Shown: positions 41,288 through 50,025 of the stretch, in pieces
Numbering within the stretch: position 1 is the first letter of the stretch
How the letters are laid out: the number at the start of each line of letters is the position of its first letter
Assembly (NCBI RefSeq): GCF_000983115.1
Contig: NZ_CGIH01000038.1
Coordinates: 1-64,000, forward strand
Origin: Syntrophomonas zehnderi OL-4
GTDB taxonomy: Bacteria; Bacillota; Syntrophomonadia; Syntrophomonadales; Syntrophomonadaceae
DNA length: 64,000 nucleotides
Reading direction: 5' to 3'
Program-made: the position numbers and the translations under genes
The notes under the pieces: generated by a model
The model's input: only the letters and a program-made list of their open reading frames with translations
What the model was told of the DNA's origin: nothing
Database searches by the model: none

Positions 41288-42572
41288 AATATTCCTCTTT
41301 CTTATGATCTGGTTCTAATTCAAATAGTTTTTTAACCATTTCGGCATACAGGTGTCCTTGATTACTGGATGCTATTTTTTTTAAATTAAGCACCGGTGAT
41401 CTTAACAACTGATTGACGATGGAGCCCGCCATATTCTGAATAATCATCTGTTCCCGTTCGGAAACTTTACCTAAACGGTTAAATGCCCTTTTTAGTTCAT
41501 TTTGTTTAATCGTCTCACCATAGCTTTTTAAGGCCGTAATTACCGGAACAACATACAGCGTGGCCAGCCACTGGTTAAATTCATCCAGTTGCCCGGAAAT
41601 AATGTCTTCGGCCAAGAGGGCTGCTTGGCGGCGTTCCTGATAGCTGACATTTATAAAATCCTGCAAATCATCGATATCGTGTACAGACACACCTTCAATC
41701 CGGCTCAAATCGGCTTCAACATCTCGGGGAACCGCAATATCGATAAAAATTATATTGCGTCCCCGGCGCTGACGCAATATATCTCCGCAGTTGTCCTCCC
41801 TGATAACGCAGTGATTAGCGGCTGTACAACTAATAACGATATCCGCGTTTAAAAGCTCATTAGGTAAATCATCAAAGCGAACCGCCCGCCCCTTAAAAAG
41901 ATCGGCCATTTGCACGGCTTTTTCATATGAACGGTTGGATACAATTACCGAATTAACCCCCTGCTCCATTAAATAGCGGGTGGTTAATTCGCCTGTTTCC
42001 CCGGCGCCTACCACCAAAGCGGTTTTATCCCGAAGTGAACCGAACCTATCCAGAGCCAGATCAACTGCCGCGAAACTAACCGATACCGGGTGCTGATCTA
42101 TTTTGGTTTCGGTGCGTACTTTTTTGCCAACGTAGAGGGCTTTTTGAAACAGCGAATTCAAAACTGTATCGGTCGCGCCTTGCTCATGCGCTTTTTGATA
42201 GCCCTCCTTCACCTGGCCCAAAATCTGAGTCTCTCCCAAAATCATGGAATCCAGCCCCGAACTTACCCTGAACAGATGGGCTATGGCGTCATAACAGTCA
42301 GACTGATAGCAATACATATCGAATTCTTCTGCGGATAGACCGGAATATTCCATAAGATATGCCTTTAGAAATTCCTGTCCTTCCTGAATATCCCGTACGG
42401 TTGCATATAACTCAGTTCGGTTGCAGGTATTGATAATAACAATGCCTTCAATAAAATGTGAACTTTTTATTTGCTTATAGGCATCTGCCAGTTCCGGATC
42501 GGAAAAGGTACATTTTTCCCTGATTTCAACCGGAGCTGTGCGATGATTTAATCCCGCCAGGAGGACATACAT
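41253..42572 (-). CDS. hemA: Glutamyl-tRNA reductase
   Basis: 439 residues. It reduces Glu-tRNA(Glu) to glutamate-1-semialdehyde, the entry to the C5 pathway. Visible are the N-terminal catalytic domain with LLAGLNHRTAPVEIREK and the nucleophilic Cys of INTCNRTELYATV, SGLDSMILGETQILGQVK, the NADPH fold ALVVGAGETGELTTRYL and ISCTAANHCVI, and the C-terminal dimerisation helices. It starts 25 bp inside the upstream Met8-type gene and ends 35 bp inside hemC, suggesting coupled translation. Confidence 0.95.
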   Translation of the reverse strand: MYVLLAGLNHRTAPVEIREKCTFSDPELADAYKQIKSSHFIEGIVIINTCNRTELYATVRDIQEGQEFLKAYLMEYSGLSAEEFDMYCYQSDCYDAIAHLFRVSSGLDSMILGETQILGQVKEGYQKAHEQGATDTVLNSLFQKALYVGKKVRTETKIDQHPVSVSFAAVDLALDRFGSLRDKTALVVGAGETGELTTRYLMEQGVNSVIVSNRSYEKAVQMADLFKGRAVRFDDLPNELLNADIVISCTAANHCVIREDNCGDILRQRRGRNIIFIDIAVPRDVEADLSRIEGVSVHDIDDLQDFINVSYQERRQAALLAEDIISGQLDEFNQWLATLYVVPVITALKSYGETIKQNELKRAFNRLGKVSEREQMIIQNMAGSIVNQLLRSPVLNLKKIASSNQGHLYAEMVKKLFELEPDHKKEEYYASFKIGNQGK

Positions 42573-43189
42573 TCTTTGATCCGCTCCTCTACCTTTTCAT
42601 CCTGACCGGCCTTAATTAATTCCAATAAATCTGAATCAACCAGCCGGGAGAATATTTCCCTACGTTGGGTAATGTCCAAATCAGAAGCTTTTACTTCCTC
42701 GCGCAAACGCCCCAATATGTCAACATATTCGCCGTGTTCCCAGCCTATGATATCTTCCAATTCTCGCCGCAGACGGGCCGCATAAAGGGGGCTTTTCCCC
42801 TCAGTTGACACAGCTAGGGCCAAGGAATTTCTTCTTAAAACCGAGGGTACATAGAAATCACAATTAGGAGGATCATCCACAGCATTTACCAGGATTCCCT
42901 GTTCCCTACACAACTCTGTGATCATCTGGTTTAATTGCCCGGTATCTGTAGCAATAAAGACCATGAAGGCTCCCATCAGATCCTGGACCTGGAATTCCCT
43001 GGGAATCCATTCCACCAGACCCTCGTCGGCCCATGCAGCAATATTGTTTTCCACCCTGGGACTTACCAGCCGAACCCGGGCTTCATGCTCTAATAAGTTG
43101 GCTGCTTTTCTTTCGGCTACCTGTCCTCCGCCTACAATCAAGCAGTTCTTACCGACTAGGTTTAAAAATATTGGATATAAGTGTGCCAT
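42548..43189 (-). CDS. Precorrin-2 dehydrogenase / sirohydrochlorin ferrochelatase (Met8-type)
   Basis: 213 residues from ATG 43189 (MAHLYPIFLNLVGKN, preceded by GGGGGGG; the frame to 43270 is unlikely). The NAD-binding part has CLIVGGGQVAERKAANLL and VFIATDTGQL; the catalytic-Asp region is VNAVDDPPNCDFYVPSVL, and LALAVSTEGKSPLYAARLRR follows. It oxidises precorrin-2 and inserts iron to give siroheme, the branch point for the Ahb enzymes. The helical C-terminal domain is like that of CysG-N/Met8p. It is the first gene of the heme operon; no separate CbiX-like chelatase is present here. Confidence 0.88.
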   Translation of the reverse strand: MAHLYPIFLNLVGKNCLIVGGGQVAERKAANLLEHEARVRLVSPRVENNIAAWADEGLVEWIPREFQVQDLMGAFMVFIATDTGQLNQMITELCREQGILVNAVDDPPNCDFYVPSVLRRNSLALAVSTEGKSPLYAARLRRELEDIIGWEHGEYVDILGRLREEVKASDLDITQRREIFSRLVDSDLLELIKAGQDEKVEERIKECMSSWRD

Positions 43190-43370
43190 AATTCCCCCCC
43201 AGATACGTTGTCTTCGTAATAAGCAAAAAAGGTACCGCCTATTTTGGTGCATATTGTACCGGATGCCCAATATGTCGGACTGGCGCCAACGGCTCCTAAA
43301 AGGGCACCTGTTTGCCTTGTAATTATTTTACAGCTATTATTAAATTCTGGTTTAACGTCTACCTCCGTAT

Positions 43371-43396
43371 TAAAAAAAGGCCTGTTATCAGACCTA
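43371..43396 (-). terminator. Terminator of the tat-prenyl gene cluster
   Basis: AGGCCTG (43378-43384) pairs with CAGACCT (43389-43395). On the minus strand it is followed by TTTTTTTAA. The stem overlaps the tatA stop codon. Confidence 0.75.
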
Positions 43397-43576
43397 ATTT
43401 TTTTCTTTTTCGTCTAGCTCGTCAAATTCTTCTTCTTTGGCTTTCCTGAAGCTCTGAATGGCTTTACCCATTGACTCCCCGACCTTAGGCAGTTTTCCCG
43501 GCCCTACCACGATGAGTACAATAGCTAGAATTAGAATCAGTTCCCAGGGGCCAAAATTCCCAATTATTCCGAACAA
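43394..43576 (-). CDS. tatA: Twin-arginine translocase subunit TatA
   Basis: 60 residues, TTG start at 43576 with AGGAGGG upstream. Short membrane helix (LILILAIVLIVVGPGKLP, about 13-30), the FG-like PGKLPKVGESMG hinge and an amphipathic helix (KAIQSFRKAKEEEFDELDE), the standard TatA/TatE layout. It forms the pore for folded proteins and pairs with TatC encoded upstream. TatB is missing, normal for minimal Gram-positive systems. The substrate is not visible here. Confidence 0.93.
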   Translation of the reverse strand: MFGIIGNFGPWELILILAIVLIVVGPGKLPKVGESMGKAIQSFRKAKEEEFDELDEKEKN

Positions 43577-43735
43577 AATAATTCCCTCCTTAAATCGTCT
43601 GATCCCTTCAAAATCCTAATATTATGGCACTATTTGTTAAAAAATAGCCTTAGAGCAAACCTTCTTTAGTGTTATTATGACAACAAAGCAAGGCTTTGTA
43701 AAGGATGTCTCCAAGCTCAGTTTCGGTATAATCAG

Positions 43736-44569
43736 TTATCCTTCTTCCGTCTGTTGGTCAACTTGATTTTCAACTGGACTCACCACATTTTCGGGGTTTT
43801 TGGATTTTTTGTTCTTTTTTCGGGATTTCTTTTTTTCGCGTTCTTCATTAGGGGTAGCCCAGCGAGCCACCAAAACACTCACTTCATATAAAAAATACAT
43901 CGGTATGCCCATCATACACTGGGAAATAGGATCCGGACCCGGGGTTAGGGCAGCGGCCAGAATAAATATCACCAGCAAGGCGTATTTTCTGTTTCTGGCC
44001 AAGGCTTCATGGGTAACCCAGCCCATTTTAGCCAGAAAAAATATGATTACCGGTAATTCGAAAACCAGCCCAAAAGGTATGGTGAAGGCCATTATAAATG
44101 ACACATACTGATCCACCTTGAACATGGTGTCTAAATTTTCGCCGGCTATAAAAATAAAAAATTTTAATATCAGCGGTAAGACGCCAAAATACGCAAATAC
44201 CACCCCAACAACGAATAAAAGAATAGTTATGGGGAAAAGTATATAGATATATTTTCTTTCACTGGGATATAAGGCCGGTTTTATAAACCCCCACAGGGAT
44301 ATAACCACTACCGGAAACGCCACGACAAAACCGGCCAAAAAAGCCAGTTTAAGTTTCACGAAAAAGGCCTCGGTTACCCCGGTAACGACAAGTTTTTCAT
44401 TAAGGCCCCGCAAAGGGGAGATGATAAAAGATAGGATTTGTTCATTATACGAAAAGCAAATTACGGCGGCAACAATAATAGCTATCAAGCTAATTATTAT
44501 AGCCTTCCTGAGGGCCTCCAAATGCTCTATAATAGTCTGCTTGTCCTCTGGAGTCATGTCACCGAACAC
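43736..44569 (-). CDS. tatC: Twin-arginine translocase subunit TatC
   Basis: Six-helix membrane receptor of the Tat pathway. GTG 44569 is chosen because GGGGGAAC lies at the correct distance; ATG 44557 is the alternative and the frame to 44620 is unlikely. The protein opens MTPEDKQTIIEHLEALRKAI (the conserved EHLEELR block) and has LAFLAGFVVAFPVVVISLWGF, LKFFIFIAG, and FGLVFELPVIIFFLAK. A long lysine-rich C-terminal tail (EKKKSRKKNKKSKNPE) follows and is unusual, ending in a Gln-rich stretch. tatA is 159 bp downstream. Confidence 0.92.
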   Translation of the reverse strand: MFGDMTPEDKQTIIEHLEALRKAIIISLIAIIVAAVICFSYNEQILSFIISPLRGLNEKLVVTGVTEAFFVKLKLAFLAGFVVAFPVVVISLWGFIKPALYPSERKYIYILFPITILLFVVGVVFAYFGVLPLILKFFIFIAGENLDTMFKVDQYVSFIMAFTIPFGLVFELPVIIFFLAKMGWVTHEALARNRKYALLVIFILAAALTPGPDPISQCMMGIPMYFLYEVSVLVARWATPNEEREKKKSRKKNKKSKNPENVVSPVENQVDQQTEEG

Positions 44570-44588
44570 CAGCGTTCCCCCGTTCCCC

Positions 44589-45557
44589 CTAAAATTCCCG
44601 GTTGGATATAAATAAAGCAATATTATTAAATGACTCTTTTACCGGCACATCCGGTAAAAACCTGAGCTCTTGTCTGGCCTTTTCCAAATATCTACAGCTT
44701 ACTTGGTAAGCATAATCTATCCCCTCAGAATCATTTACAATCTGAATAATATCTTCGGATCGGTTGGCGCATTCTTCTGGGGATGCCAGCCAGTTTCTTA
44801 ATTGATCGCCTCTCGGGTCGAATTTGATGGCATATATCGCCGGCAATGTAATAACTCCCTGTTTTATGTCGCTGCCCACCGGTTTACCCAGTATTTCTTC
44901 ATCAGCTACAAAATCCAAAATATCATCCGTAATCTGAAAGGCCATTCCCAGATAATATCCGTAGTTTTTTAACGCTCGGGTTTTATACTCTTCGACATTA
45001 AGGAGCATTGCCCCTAACTGACAACTAACCGATATCAGTAAGGCGGTCTTGCGTTCAATCCGGCGCAGATAATCCTTTAAACCCTGATTCACATCGTAAC
45101 AACTCATCATCTGATTGATTTCGCCTTCGCAGATACGCATGCTGGCTTCAGCCAAAACCTCCAGAATATCGCTGCGCTGGTACAGGGATACCAGTGACAG
45201 GGAACGGGCAAAGACATAATTACCCGCATAAATTGAGACCCGATTACCCCAGCCGCTTTTGACTGTTTCCCTCCCGCGGCGCAAACTAGAGTTATCGATG
45301 ACATCGTCATGCACCAATGTTGCCATATGAATCAATTCCAGGGCAACCGCCAGAGGAATCACTTCATCTAGTGATTCAGTAAACATTTTAGCAGAAAGCA
45401 AGGCAAAGGCAGGACGAAGCCTTTTTCCTCCAGCTTTAACCAGGTGCGTGGAAGCCTGATCCAGTAGGGGTAAATCAGATTTAATACTGCTGATCAATCT
45501 TTCTTCCACTATCGCCAATTCATCGGTGACTTGATTAAATAAATCAAAATTGGTCAT
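44589..45557 (-). CDS. Polyprenyl (heptaprenyl-type) diphosphate synthase
   Basis: 322 residues, all-trans chain elongation from farnesyl diphosphate with isopentenyl diphosphate. First Asp-rich motif in LVHDDVIDNSSLRRGR, second in QITDDILDFVADEE; KAGGKRLRPAFALL and the length-control region MATLVHDD are also visible. It probably makes the side chain of menaquinone. It ends just before tatC and begins the tight set with ubiX and ubiA upstream. HepT or IspB names are possible; chain length cannot be read from sequence. A degenerate homologue lies at 47318. Confidence 0.9.
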   Translation of the reverse strand: MTNFDLFNQVTDELAIVEERLISSIKSDLPLLDQASTHLVKAGGKRLRPAFALLSAKMFTESLDEVIPLAVALELIHMATLVHDDVIDNSSLRRGRETVKSGWGNRVSIYAGNYVFARSLSLVSLYQRSDILEVLAEASMRICEGEINQMMSCYDVNQGLKDYLRRIERKTALLISVSCQLGAMLLNVEEYKTRALKNYGYYLGMAFQITDDILDFVADEEILGKPVGSDIKQGVITLPAIYAIKFDPRGDQLRNWLASPEECANRSEDIIQIVNDSEGIDYAYQVSCRYLEKARQELRFLPDVPVKESFNNIALFISNREF

Positions 45558-45655
45558 TTTATTCCCCTTGATTTTATTCCCCTTGTTTGGAAATTAGTAT
45601 TAATTATATAGTTAAAACTATTAAATTCCAACTAATATGACATTTTAGCAGTTAC

Positions 45656-46237
45656 CTATTTATACCGCCTGAATTCTTCATGGGGAATTTTCATCACATC
45701 CAAAACCTTCCCCACCACAAAAGCTACCATTTCCTCAACACTTTCAGGATCATAGTAGAAAGCTGGCATAGCCGGAACAACAGCGACCCCCATATCTGAC
45801 AAGGTAAGCATGTTGCGCAAATGGATAGAACTTAAGGGCGTTTCCCGAGGAACTATAACCAAAGGCCGATGTTCTTTTAACATTACATCAGCAGCTCTTT
45901 CAATTAGATTGCCGGATAAACCCATGGCTACCGAAGCCAAAGTAGACATAGAACAGGGTATGATTATCATTCCATCAGTTATAAACGAACCGCTGGCAAT
46001 ACCTGCCGCAATATCCGCGTTATTGTATAAAAAGAGGTTATCTGCTGAAAAGTAATGACGTAGACTAATCTGCGGGGGTGCATCCAGAGTCCAGCCCAAT
46101 TCCTGTTGCATAACCAGACAGGCTGGGTCGCTAACCACCAGATGAATCTCATCGCCCCTTTTTAGCAAGGTTTTGATCAGGCTGACGCCATAAATAACCC
46201 CGCTGGCCCCGGTGATAGCCACAATATATCGGTTCAC
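45656..46237 (-). CDS. ubiX: UbiX-type flavin prenyltransferase
   Basis: 193 residues. The FMN fold starts YIVAITGASGVIYGVSLIKT. Conserved CSMSTLASVAMGLSGNLIERAADV and VIVPRETPLSSIHLRNMLTL are the prenyl-phosphate and FMN sites. The enzyme makes prenylated FMN for UbiD-type decarboxylases. In menaquinone synthesis by the futalosine route a UbiX, UbiD and UbiA set acts late, and ubiA is 138 bp upstream. No ubiD is in the window, so it must be elsewhere. Confidence 0.92.
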   Translation of the reverse strand: MNRYIVAITGASGVIYGVSLIKTLLKRGDEIHLVVSDPACLVMQQELGWTLDAPPQISLRHYFSADNLFLYNNADIAAGIASGSFITDGMIIIPCSMSTLASVAMGLSGNLIERAADVMLKEHRPLVIVPRETPLSSIHLRNMLTLSDMGVAVVPAMPAFYYDPESVEEMVAFVVGKVLDVMKIPHEEFRRYK

Positions 46238-46375
46238 CCCATCATCCCCCTACTCTATACTCTGCCAATTGTAATATTAACTTCCCATGGCCGCAGGGCA
46301 CTATGTTTTAGAATAGTGTGTTGAAAATTTAAACTTAATTCCCCGGCGCAGAATACTGGTTCTCTGGCGTATCTA

Positions 46376-47236
46376 TCAGGACAACAGATCTATTACGGCC
46401 GTTATCAGGATAATCAAACCGACATAATGGTTTATTCTGAATGAAGCGAAGTTAACCCTATCCAGATTGCCGGGCCGTACAATAATATGTTCGTAAGTCA
46501 ACAATATAGCGGTAAAGGCTACCCCTGTATAATACCAGATTCCCATGTCCAAAATAAACCCGTTTAGAATCAAGAAGAGAACGGTAAATAAATGAAATAC
46601 GGCAGAAAATAACAGCGCCCCGCGTTCACCGAAACGAGCCGGGATAGAATACAGATTCATAGCGCGGTCGAAATCTATATCCTGGCAGGCATACATGGTA
46701 TCAAAGCCGGCTATCCAAAAAGCTACCGCCATTGCCAGTACAAAAGGCTGCCAGTCAAAGGTGCCGCTGATGGCTATCCAGCCACCCAACGGACCTATCC
46801 CAATTGCCAAACCCAGTATAAGATGACACCACCAAGTAAAACGTTTGGTATAAGAATACAGCCAGAGTACAATAACCGCCAGCGGAGCCAGTTTAACGCA
46901 AAGGGGATTAAGATTATAGGCGGCCAGGAATAACAGGGCGATAAAAACGAATACCAAAACCCAGATTCGCTTAACCGACAATTGACCCGAAGCCATTACC
47001 CAATCAGCCGTACGCGGGTTTTGTCGGTCAATATGACGATCGATAAGACGATTTAGACACAGGGCTGCTGTACGGGCACTGACCATCGCCAAGGTTATCC
47101 AGCCGAATTGAGCCAGGGTCGGCACTCCCTTTAGAGCCAAAAAAGCCCCCAAATAAGCAAATGGCAATCCGAAAAGGCTGTGCCCAAAATCAACCATGTT
47201 TAAGAACTTCTGCAGCTTATTCAAAAATACTACCAC
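46376..47236 (-). CDS. ubiA: UbiA-family prenyltransferase (4-hydroxybenzoate/MqnP-like)
   Basis: 286 residues, multi-spanning. The two Asp-rich prenyl-diphosphate motifs are present: NRLIDRHIDRQNPRTADW and YACQDIDFDRAMNLYSIP. Hydrophobic helices such as VLVFVFIALLFLAAYNL and IALAVIVLWLYSY-type stretches span the protein. It attaches a polyprenyl chain to an aromatic acid. Its neighbours (prenyl synthase, ubiX) suggest menaquinone rather than ubiquinone. The start ATG 47236 follows GGGGTGGT. The true acceptor is inferred. Confidence 0.9.
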   Translation of the reverse strand: MVVFLNKLQKFLNMVDFGHSLFGLPFAYLGAFLALKGVPTLAQFGWITLAMVSARTAALCLNRLIDRHIDRQNPRTADWVMASGQLSVKRIWVLVFVFIALLFLAAYNLNPLCVKLAPLAVIVLWLYSYTKRFTWWCHLILGLAIGIGPLGGWIAISGTFDWQPFVLAMAVAFWIAGFDTMYACQDIDFDRAMNLYSIPARFGERGALLFSAVFHLFTVLFLILNGFILDMGIWYYTGVAFTAILLTYEHIIVRPGNLDRVNFASFRINHYVGLIILITAVIDLLS

Positions 47237-47317
47237 CCCATAGAATATAATCCCTTAAATAGTTCTCTTGCCTGAACTGTTTAATGCCCTTCAGCCGTTT
47301 GAAGTGATGCCGGTTTT

Positions 47318-48067
47318 TTACACTACGGCAGCGGTATCAAAAAACGATACCATCTCCAGCATCTCCTGTACCAACTTGTCTAACTCAAAATCATTATCCA
47401 GGGTAGCAATCTGAAATTTGTCGATTAAACTATGGGTATTATTTAAATAATCAAGTGCCTCCATCTTTTGACCAATCAGGGATAATTCCAGAGTCATGCC
47501 CAGATTAAAGCCCACTTCTGCATACAGCGTGGCCTGGGTTGGTTCTAACCCCTTCAGCTTGGCAGCAGTCAAAAAAGCGGTTGAATAAAACGGAGCGCTG
47601 GTCTTTTGCAGTACTTCCCGGGGACTTTTATCTAATTTGTGTTTTATTACCTGACCTTCATTGATTAGGCTGATCATATGCGCAAAATCATCCAATACCT
47701 GATCGGCTCCGGCTTCAAGCAGTAGCTTTAAAACCCGGCCGAAAATATAGTCTCCAATTAGAATAGTAAACTGCATCTCCTGGTTATGAATCTGTCCTTC
47801 TTCATTATCACTTACCATAGAATGAATTCTATTAGCAAAATAAAGGGTTTTAAAAAGGTTGCCCATTGCCACTCTAACGTCACGTTCCATACCCAGATAT
47901 TTATAGGCCATAAGAACTACGGCAGGTATTAATTGGAAACTTTGGTCGCCCTGCAGTTTGTTATGCAGATTAGCCAGTTGAGCCCACCAAGGCTTCAGGC
48001 TTTCTCTAAACTTGTTTTCGATATCAGACATCTCCACCTCCAGTTCCCTGGTAAAAGCGAAGCTCAT
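47318..48067 (-). CDS. Prenyl-diphosphate-synthase-like protein lacking the Asp-rich motifs
   Basis: 249 residues of unassigned function but clear resemblance to trans-prenyl synthases: FANRIHSMVSDNEEGQ sits where LVHDDVIDNSSLRRG should be, then LIGDYIFGRVLKLLLEAG, ADQVLDDFAHMISLINEGQ and YLEVGFNLGMTLE-like helices. Neither DDxxD is present, so it cannot catalyse prenyl transfer. It might serve as the inactive partner of a heterodimer with the catalytic subunit encoded at 44589, as in two-component heptaprenyl synthases. It starts ATG 48067 with AGGGAGGA and is followed by ubiA (81 bp). Confidence 0.7.
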   Translation of the reverse strand: MSFAFTRELEVEMSDIENKFRESLKPWWAQLANLHNKLQGDQSFQLIPAVVLMAYKYLGMERDVRVAMGNLFKTLYFANRIHSMVSDNEEGQIHNQEMQFTILIGDYIFGRVLKLLLEAGADQVLDDFAHMISLINEGQVIKHKLDKSPREVLQKTSAPFYSTAFLTAAKLKGLEPTQATLYAEVGFNLGMTLELSLIGQKMEALDYLNNTHSLIDKFQIATLDNDFELDKLVQEMLEMVSFFDTAAVV

Positions 48068-48224
48068 AATCTAGTCCTCCCTAATTGATAATCACAATCA
48101 TTCCCATATTCTCTTGTCTATCATTCTACAGGATATTCATACTTCCTGCATTCATATTTTTCCTAACGCTAAAAGCGGGATAACTCTTTCCTTTAAAGCC
48201 TATGTTTTTAGGAATTACGGCAAA

Positions 48225-48262
48225 AAAATAAGCCTTACTTTTTACTCGTTAAGTAAGGCCCT
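48225..48262 (-). terminator. Terminator of speD
   Basis: GCCTTACTT (48232-48240) pairs with AAGTAAGGC (48251-48259), followed on the minus strand by TTATTTTTTTG. It separates speD from the prenyl gene cluster. Confidence 0.88.
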
Positions 48263-48319
48263 TAGTAATAATTGTAATTCTTTCTAATCTTACTTCGGTC
48301 TACTAAAATAGTATCCCTC

Positions 48320-48700
48320 CTAAATATTTACCACCAGACGTTCTTCCTGCTCGGTCATCATTCCTCTTTTAATTTCGGATGCATCAACAGATTCGGCTCC
48401 AAACATCTGCGCCATGTAGTTGCATGCGTCCCAAGGGTCAACCCGATCTCCGCAGGTAAACACGTCCACAGCTGCATAACCCAATTCGGGCCAGGTATGA
48501 ATCGCCAGATGAGATTCGGAAATCACAACAACTCCACTAACTCCTTGAGGACTAAACTTGTGAAAAACCACCTCTCGTACTTCAGCGCCAGCCTCCAAAG
48601 CGGCATTGACCATGATATCCTGAACCTTTTTGATATCATTCAACACCTCAAATCGACATCCATATACTTCAGCTAGAACATGTCGCCCTAAAGACTGCAA
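48320..48700 (-). CDS. speD: S-adenosylmethionine decarboxylase proenzyme, class 1B
   Basis: 126 residues. The pyruvoyl precursor cleaves itself at the Glu-Ser bond of SESHLAIHTWPELGYAAVDV, forming the alpha subunit pyruvoyl group. Also visible are SLGRHVLAEVYGC, VVFHKFSPQGVSGVVVISE, and VFTCGDRVDPWDAC. It supplies decarboxylated SAM for spermidine. The start is TTG 48700 with GGAGGCG; a promoter lies about 80 bp upstream at 48778-48805. No spermidine synthase is adjacent. Confidence 0.94.
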   Translation of the reverse strand: MQSLGRHVLAEVYGCRFEVLNDIKKVQDIMVNAALEAGAEVREVVFHKFSPQGVSGVVVISESHLAIHTWPELGYAAVDVFTCGDRVDPWDACNYMAQMFGAESVDASEIKRGMMTEQEERLVVNI

Positions 48701-49059
48701 TAATGTCGCCTCCCTTCAATTTTCTGGTTTGTCTCCCAAACCCCCTTTACTGTTCTCCCCAAAAACGTACATGTAGAATTTTAGCATATTCCTGCCGCTT
48801 GTCAATAAAAGTTAGCTTATTTATTTTAACTTTTTTTCTACTAATAGTAACTGCGGCAAACTCCATATCCAATGGCATTTTACGTATATTTAGCAGCTAT
48901 ATATTTTTGGTATAATTAAGGCATTTCTATTAATATCATATTTACCGTTCCTACAACTTGTGCACCTTTTATTACTACTGAAAATGAAAAACAGTTGTCT
49001 CCGCCTAGTCTTGAAAATGGTACGGTGACTACTGCTTAATTTAAAGAAATAATTTAAAG
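48701..49059. other. Intergenic region upstream of speD
   Basis: Contains a consensus-like promoter at 48778-48805 and otherwise AT-rich sequence with weak open frames. Confidence 0.6.
48778..48805 (-). promoter_or_regulatory. Promoter of speD
   Basis: On the minus strand TTGACA (48805-48800) and TAAAAT (48783-48778) with a 16-bp spacer. Confidence 0.7.
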
Positions 49060-49090
49060 AAATTGCTCCTTCTTTTAGAAGGAGCAATTT
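49060..49090. terminator. Terminator at the end of the MarR gene
   Basis: Arms AAATTGCTCCTTCT (49060-49073) and AGAAGGAGCAATTT (49077-49090) pair perfectly with a 3-nt loop, directly beside the marR stop codon. On the minus strand CTTTAAATT follows. Confidence 0.7.
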
Positions 49091-49513
49091 TTAATCCAGC
49101 CCATTGACTATATTATTAATACCATGTATGAATTCCTTTTGGTTACCCTCACCCAACAAATCATAGAGCTGAGAATTGAATTTAATCCCAATTTTGCTTA
49201 CCTTTTCGGCAATGTCCCTGCCTTTTTCCGTAATAAACACTCGTATTGCCCGGCGATCCTGGGAATCAAGCTTTCTTTCCACTAACCCATCTTTTTCCAG
49301 CTTGTCTACCAGAACCGTCATGGAAGAGCTGTCTATCAACGTTTTATTGCCAACCTCCTTTAATGTAGCCCCATCCTGCTCCAATAAACTAAATAGTATA
49401 AATGATTGGGGAATACTTACGCCATAGACTTCTAGCTGTTGACTAAGGTTTTTATCTATCTTCTTCATTGCTACCCTTAAGCTAAAGCCTAGATAATTAG
49501 TTAAATCTACCAT
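49091..49513 (-). CDS. MarR-family transcriptional regulator
   Basis: 140 residues, winged-helix dimer. The DNA-binding part runs about 40-100: QSFILFSLLEQDGATLKEVG, IDSSSMTVLVDKLEKDGLV, and the wing RKLDSQDRRAIRVFITEKG. It usually represses a neighbouring efflux or fatty-acid gene in response to small aromatic ligands. No candidate target is obvious: upstream is only an AT-rich region and then the trpS leader on the other strand. Confidence 0.9.
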   Translation of the reverse strand: MVDLTNYLGFSLRVAMKKIDKNLSQQLEVYGVSIPQSFILFSLLEQDGATLKEVGNKTLIDSSSMTVLVDKLEKDGLVERKLDSQDRRAIRVFITEKGRDIAEKVSKIGIKFNSQLYDLLGEGNQKEFIHGINNIVNGLD

Positions 49514-49744
49514 TTTATACCTCCTTAATATTTAGTTGAAGATAAGAAAAAATCATCATATTATATAAAAGATCAATTCTGTTATTATTACAGCGGATAA
49601 AATTACATACTCTAATATTATTACAGAATAATTTGGTTTGTAAACAGCAAATATCTAAATTTTATTTTATATGTAAATTTATACCATATATGTCCTCTTG
49701 TTTTTTTGTTTTTTTGATGTTATTTTATAAGAGTTGATTAATAT

Positions 49745-49997
49745 CAAAATGATGATGGAAAAGAGTAGGCAGACGAGGGGTTACAGAGAGTCGGGAAAGG
49801 TGGAAGCCCGATACTATCCAAACTGCTGAAATGGGTTCCGGAGTTCCATAACGAAGTTTGATACTTCCAAATGGCGGCTTTCTCCGTTAAAAGAAAAGGA
49901 CAGGCCTTAACTGTCTTTAAAAGTGGACCTTTTGTCAATTAGGGTGGCACCGCGGATAACCTCCGTCCCTTGTGGATGTGAGGTTTTTTGTTTTTAT
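49745..49997 (+). ncRNA. T-box leader (Trp-type) of trpS
   Basis: Conserved stem-I segment AGAGAGTCGGG (49785-49795), a TGG specifier candidate in GAAATGGGTT (TGG 49832-49834), and the universal T-box bulge AGGGTGGCACCGCGG (49941-49955). A terminator with arms AACCTC (49958-49963) and GAGGTT (49980-49985) and a T-rich tail follows. Uncharged tRNA(Trp) binding stops termination, so trpS rises when charged tRNA(Trp) is scarce. Confidence 0.9.
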
Positions 49998-50025
49998 TTT
50001 TTGTATTTGTTAAGGAGGTTTATAT

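Noticed and set aside
43261-43320. Cobalamin-like riboswitch before the heme operon
   Set aside because: There is a GGTGCC/GGCGCC hairpin but none of the conserved B12-box elements.
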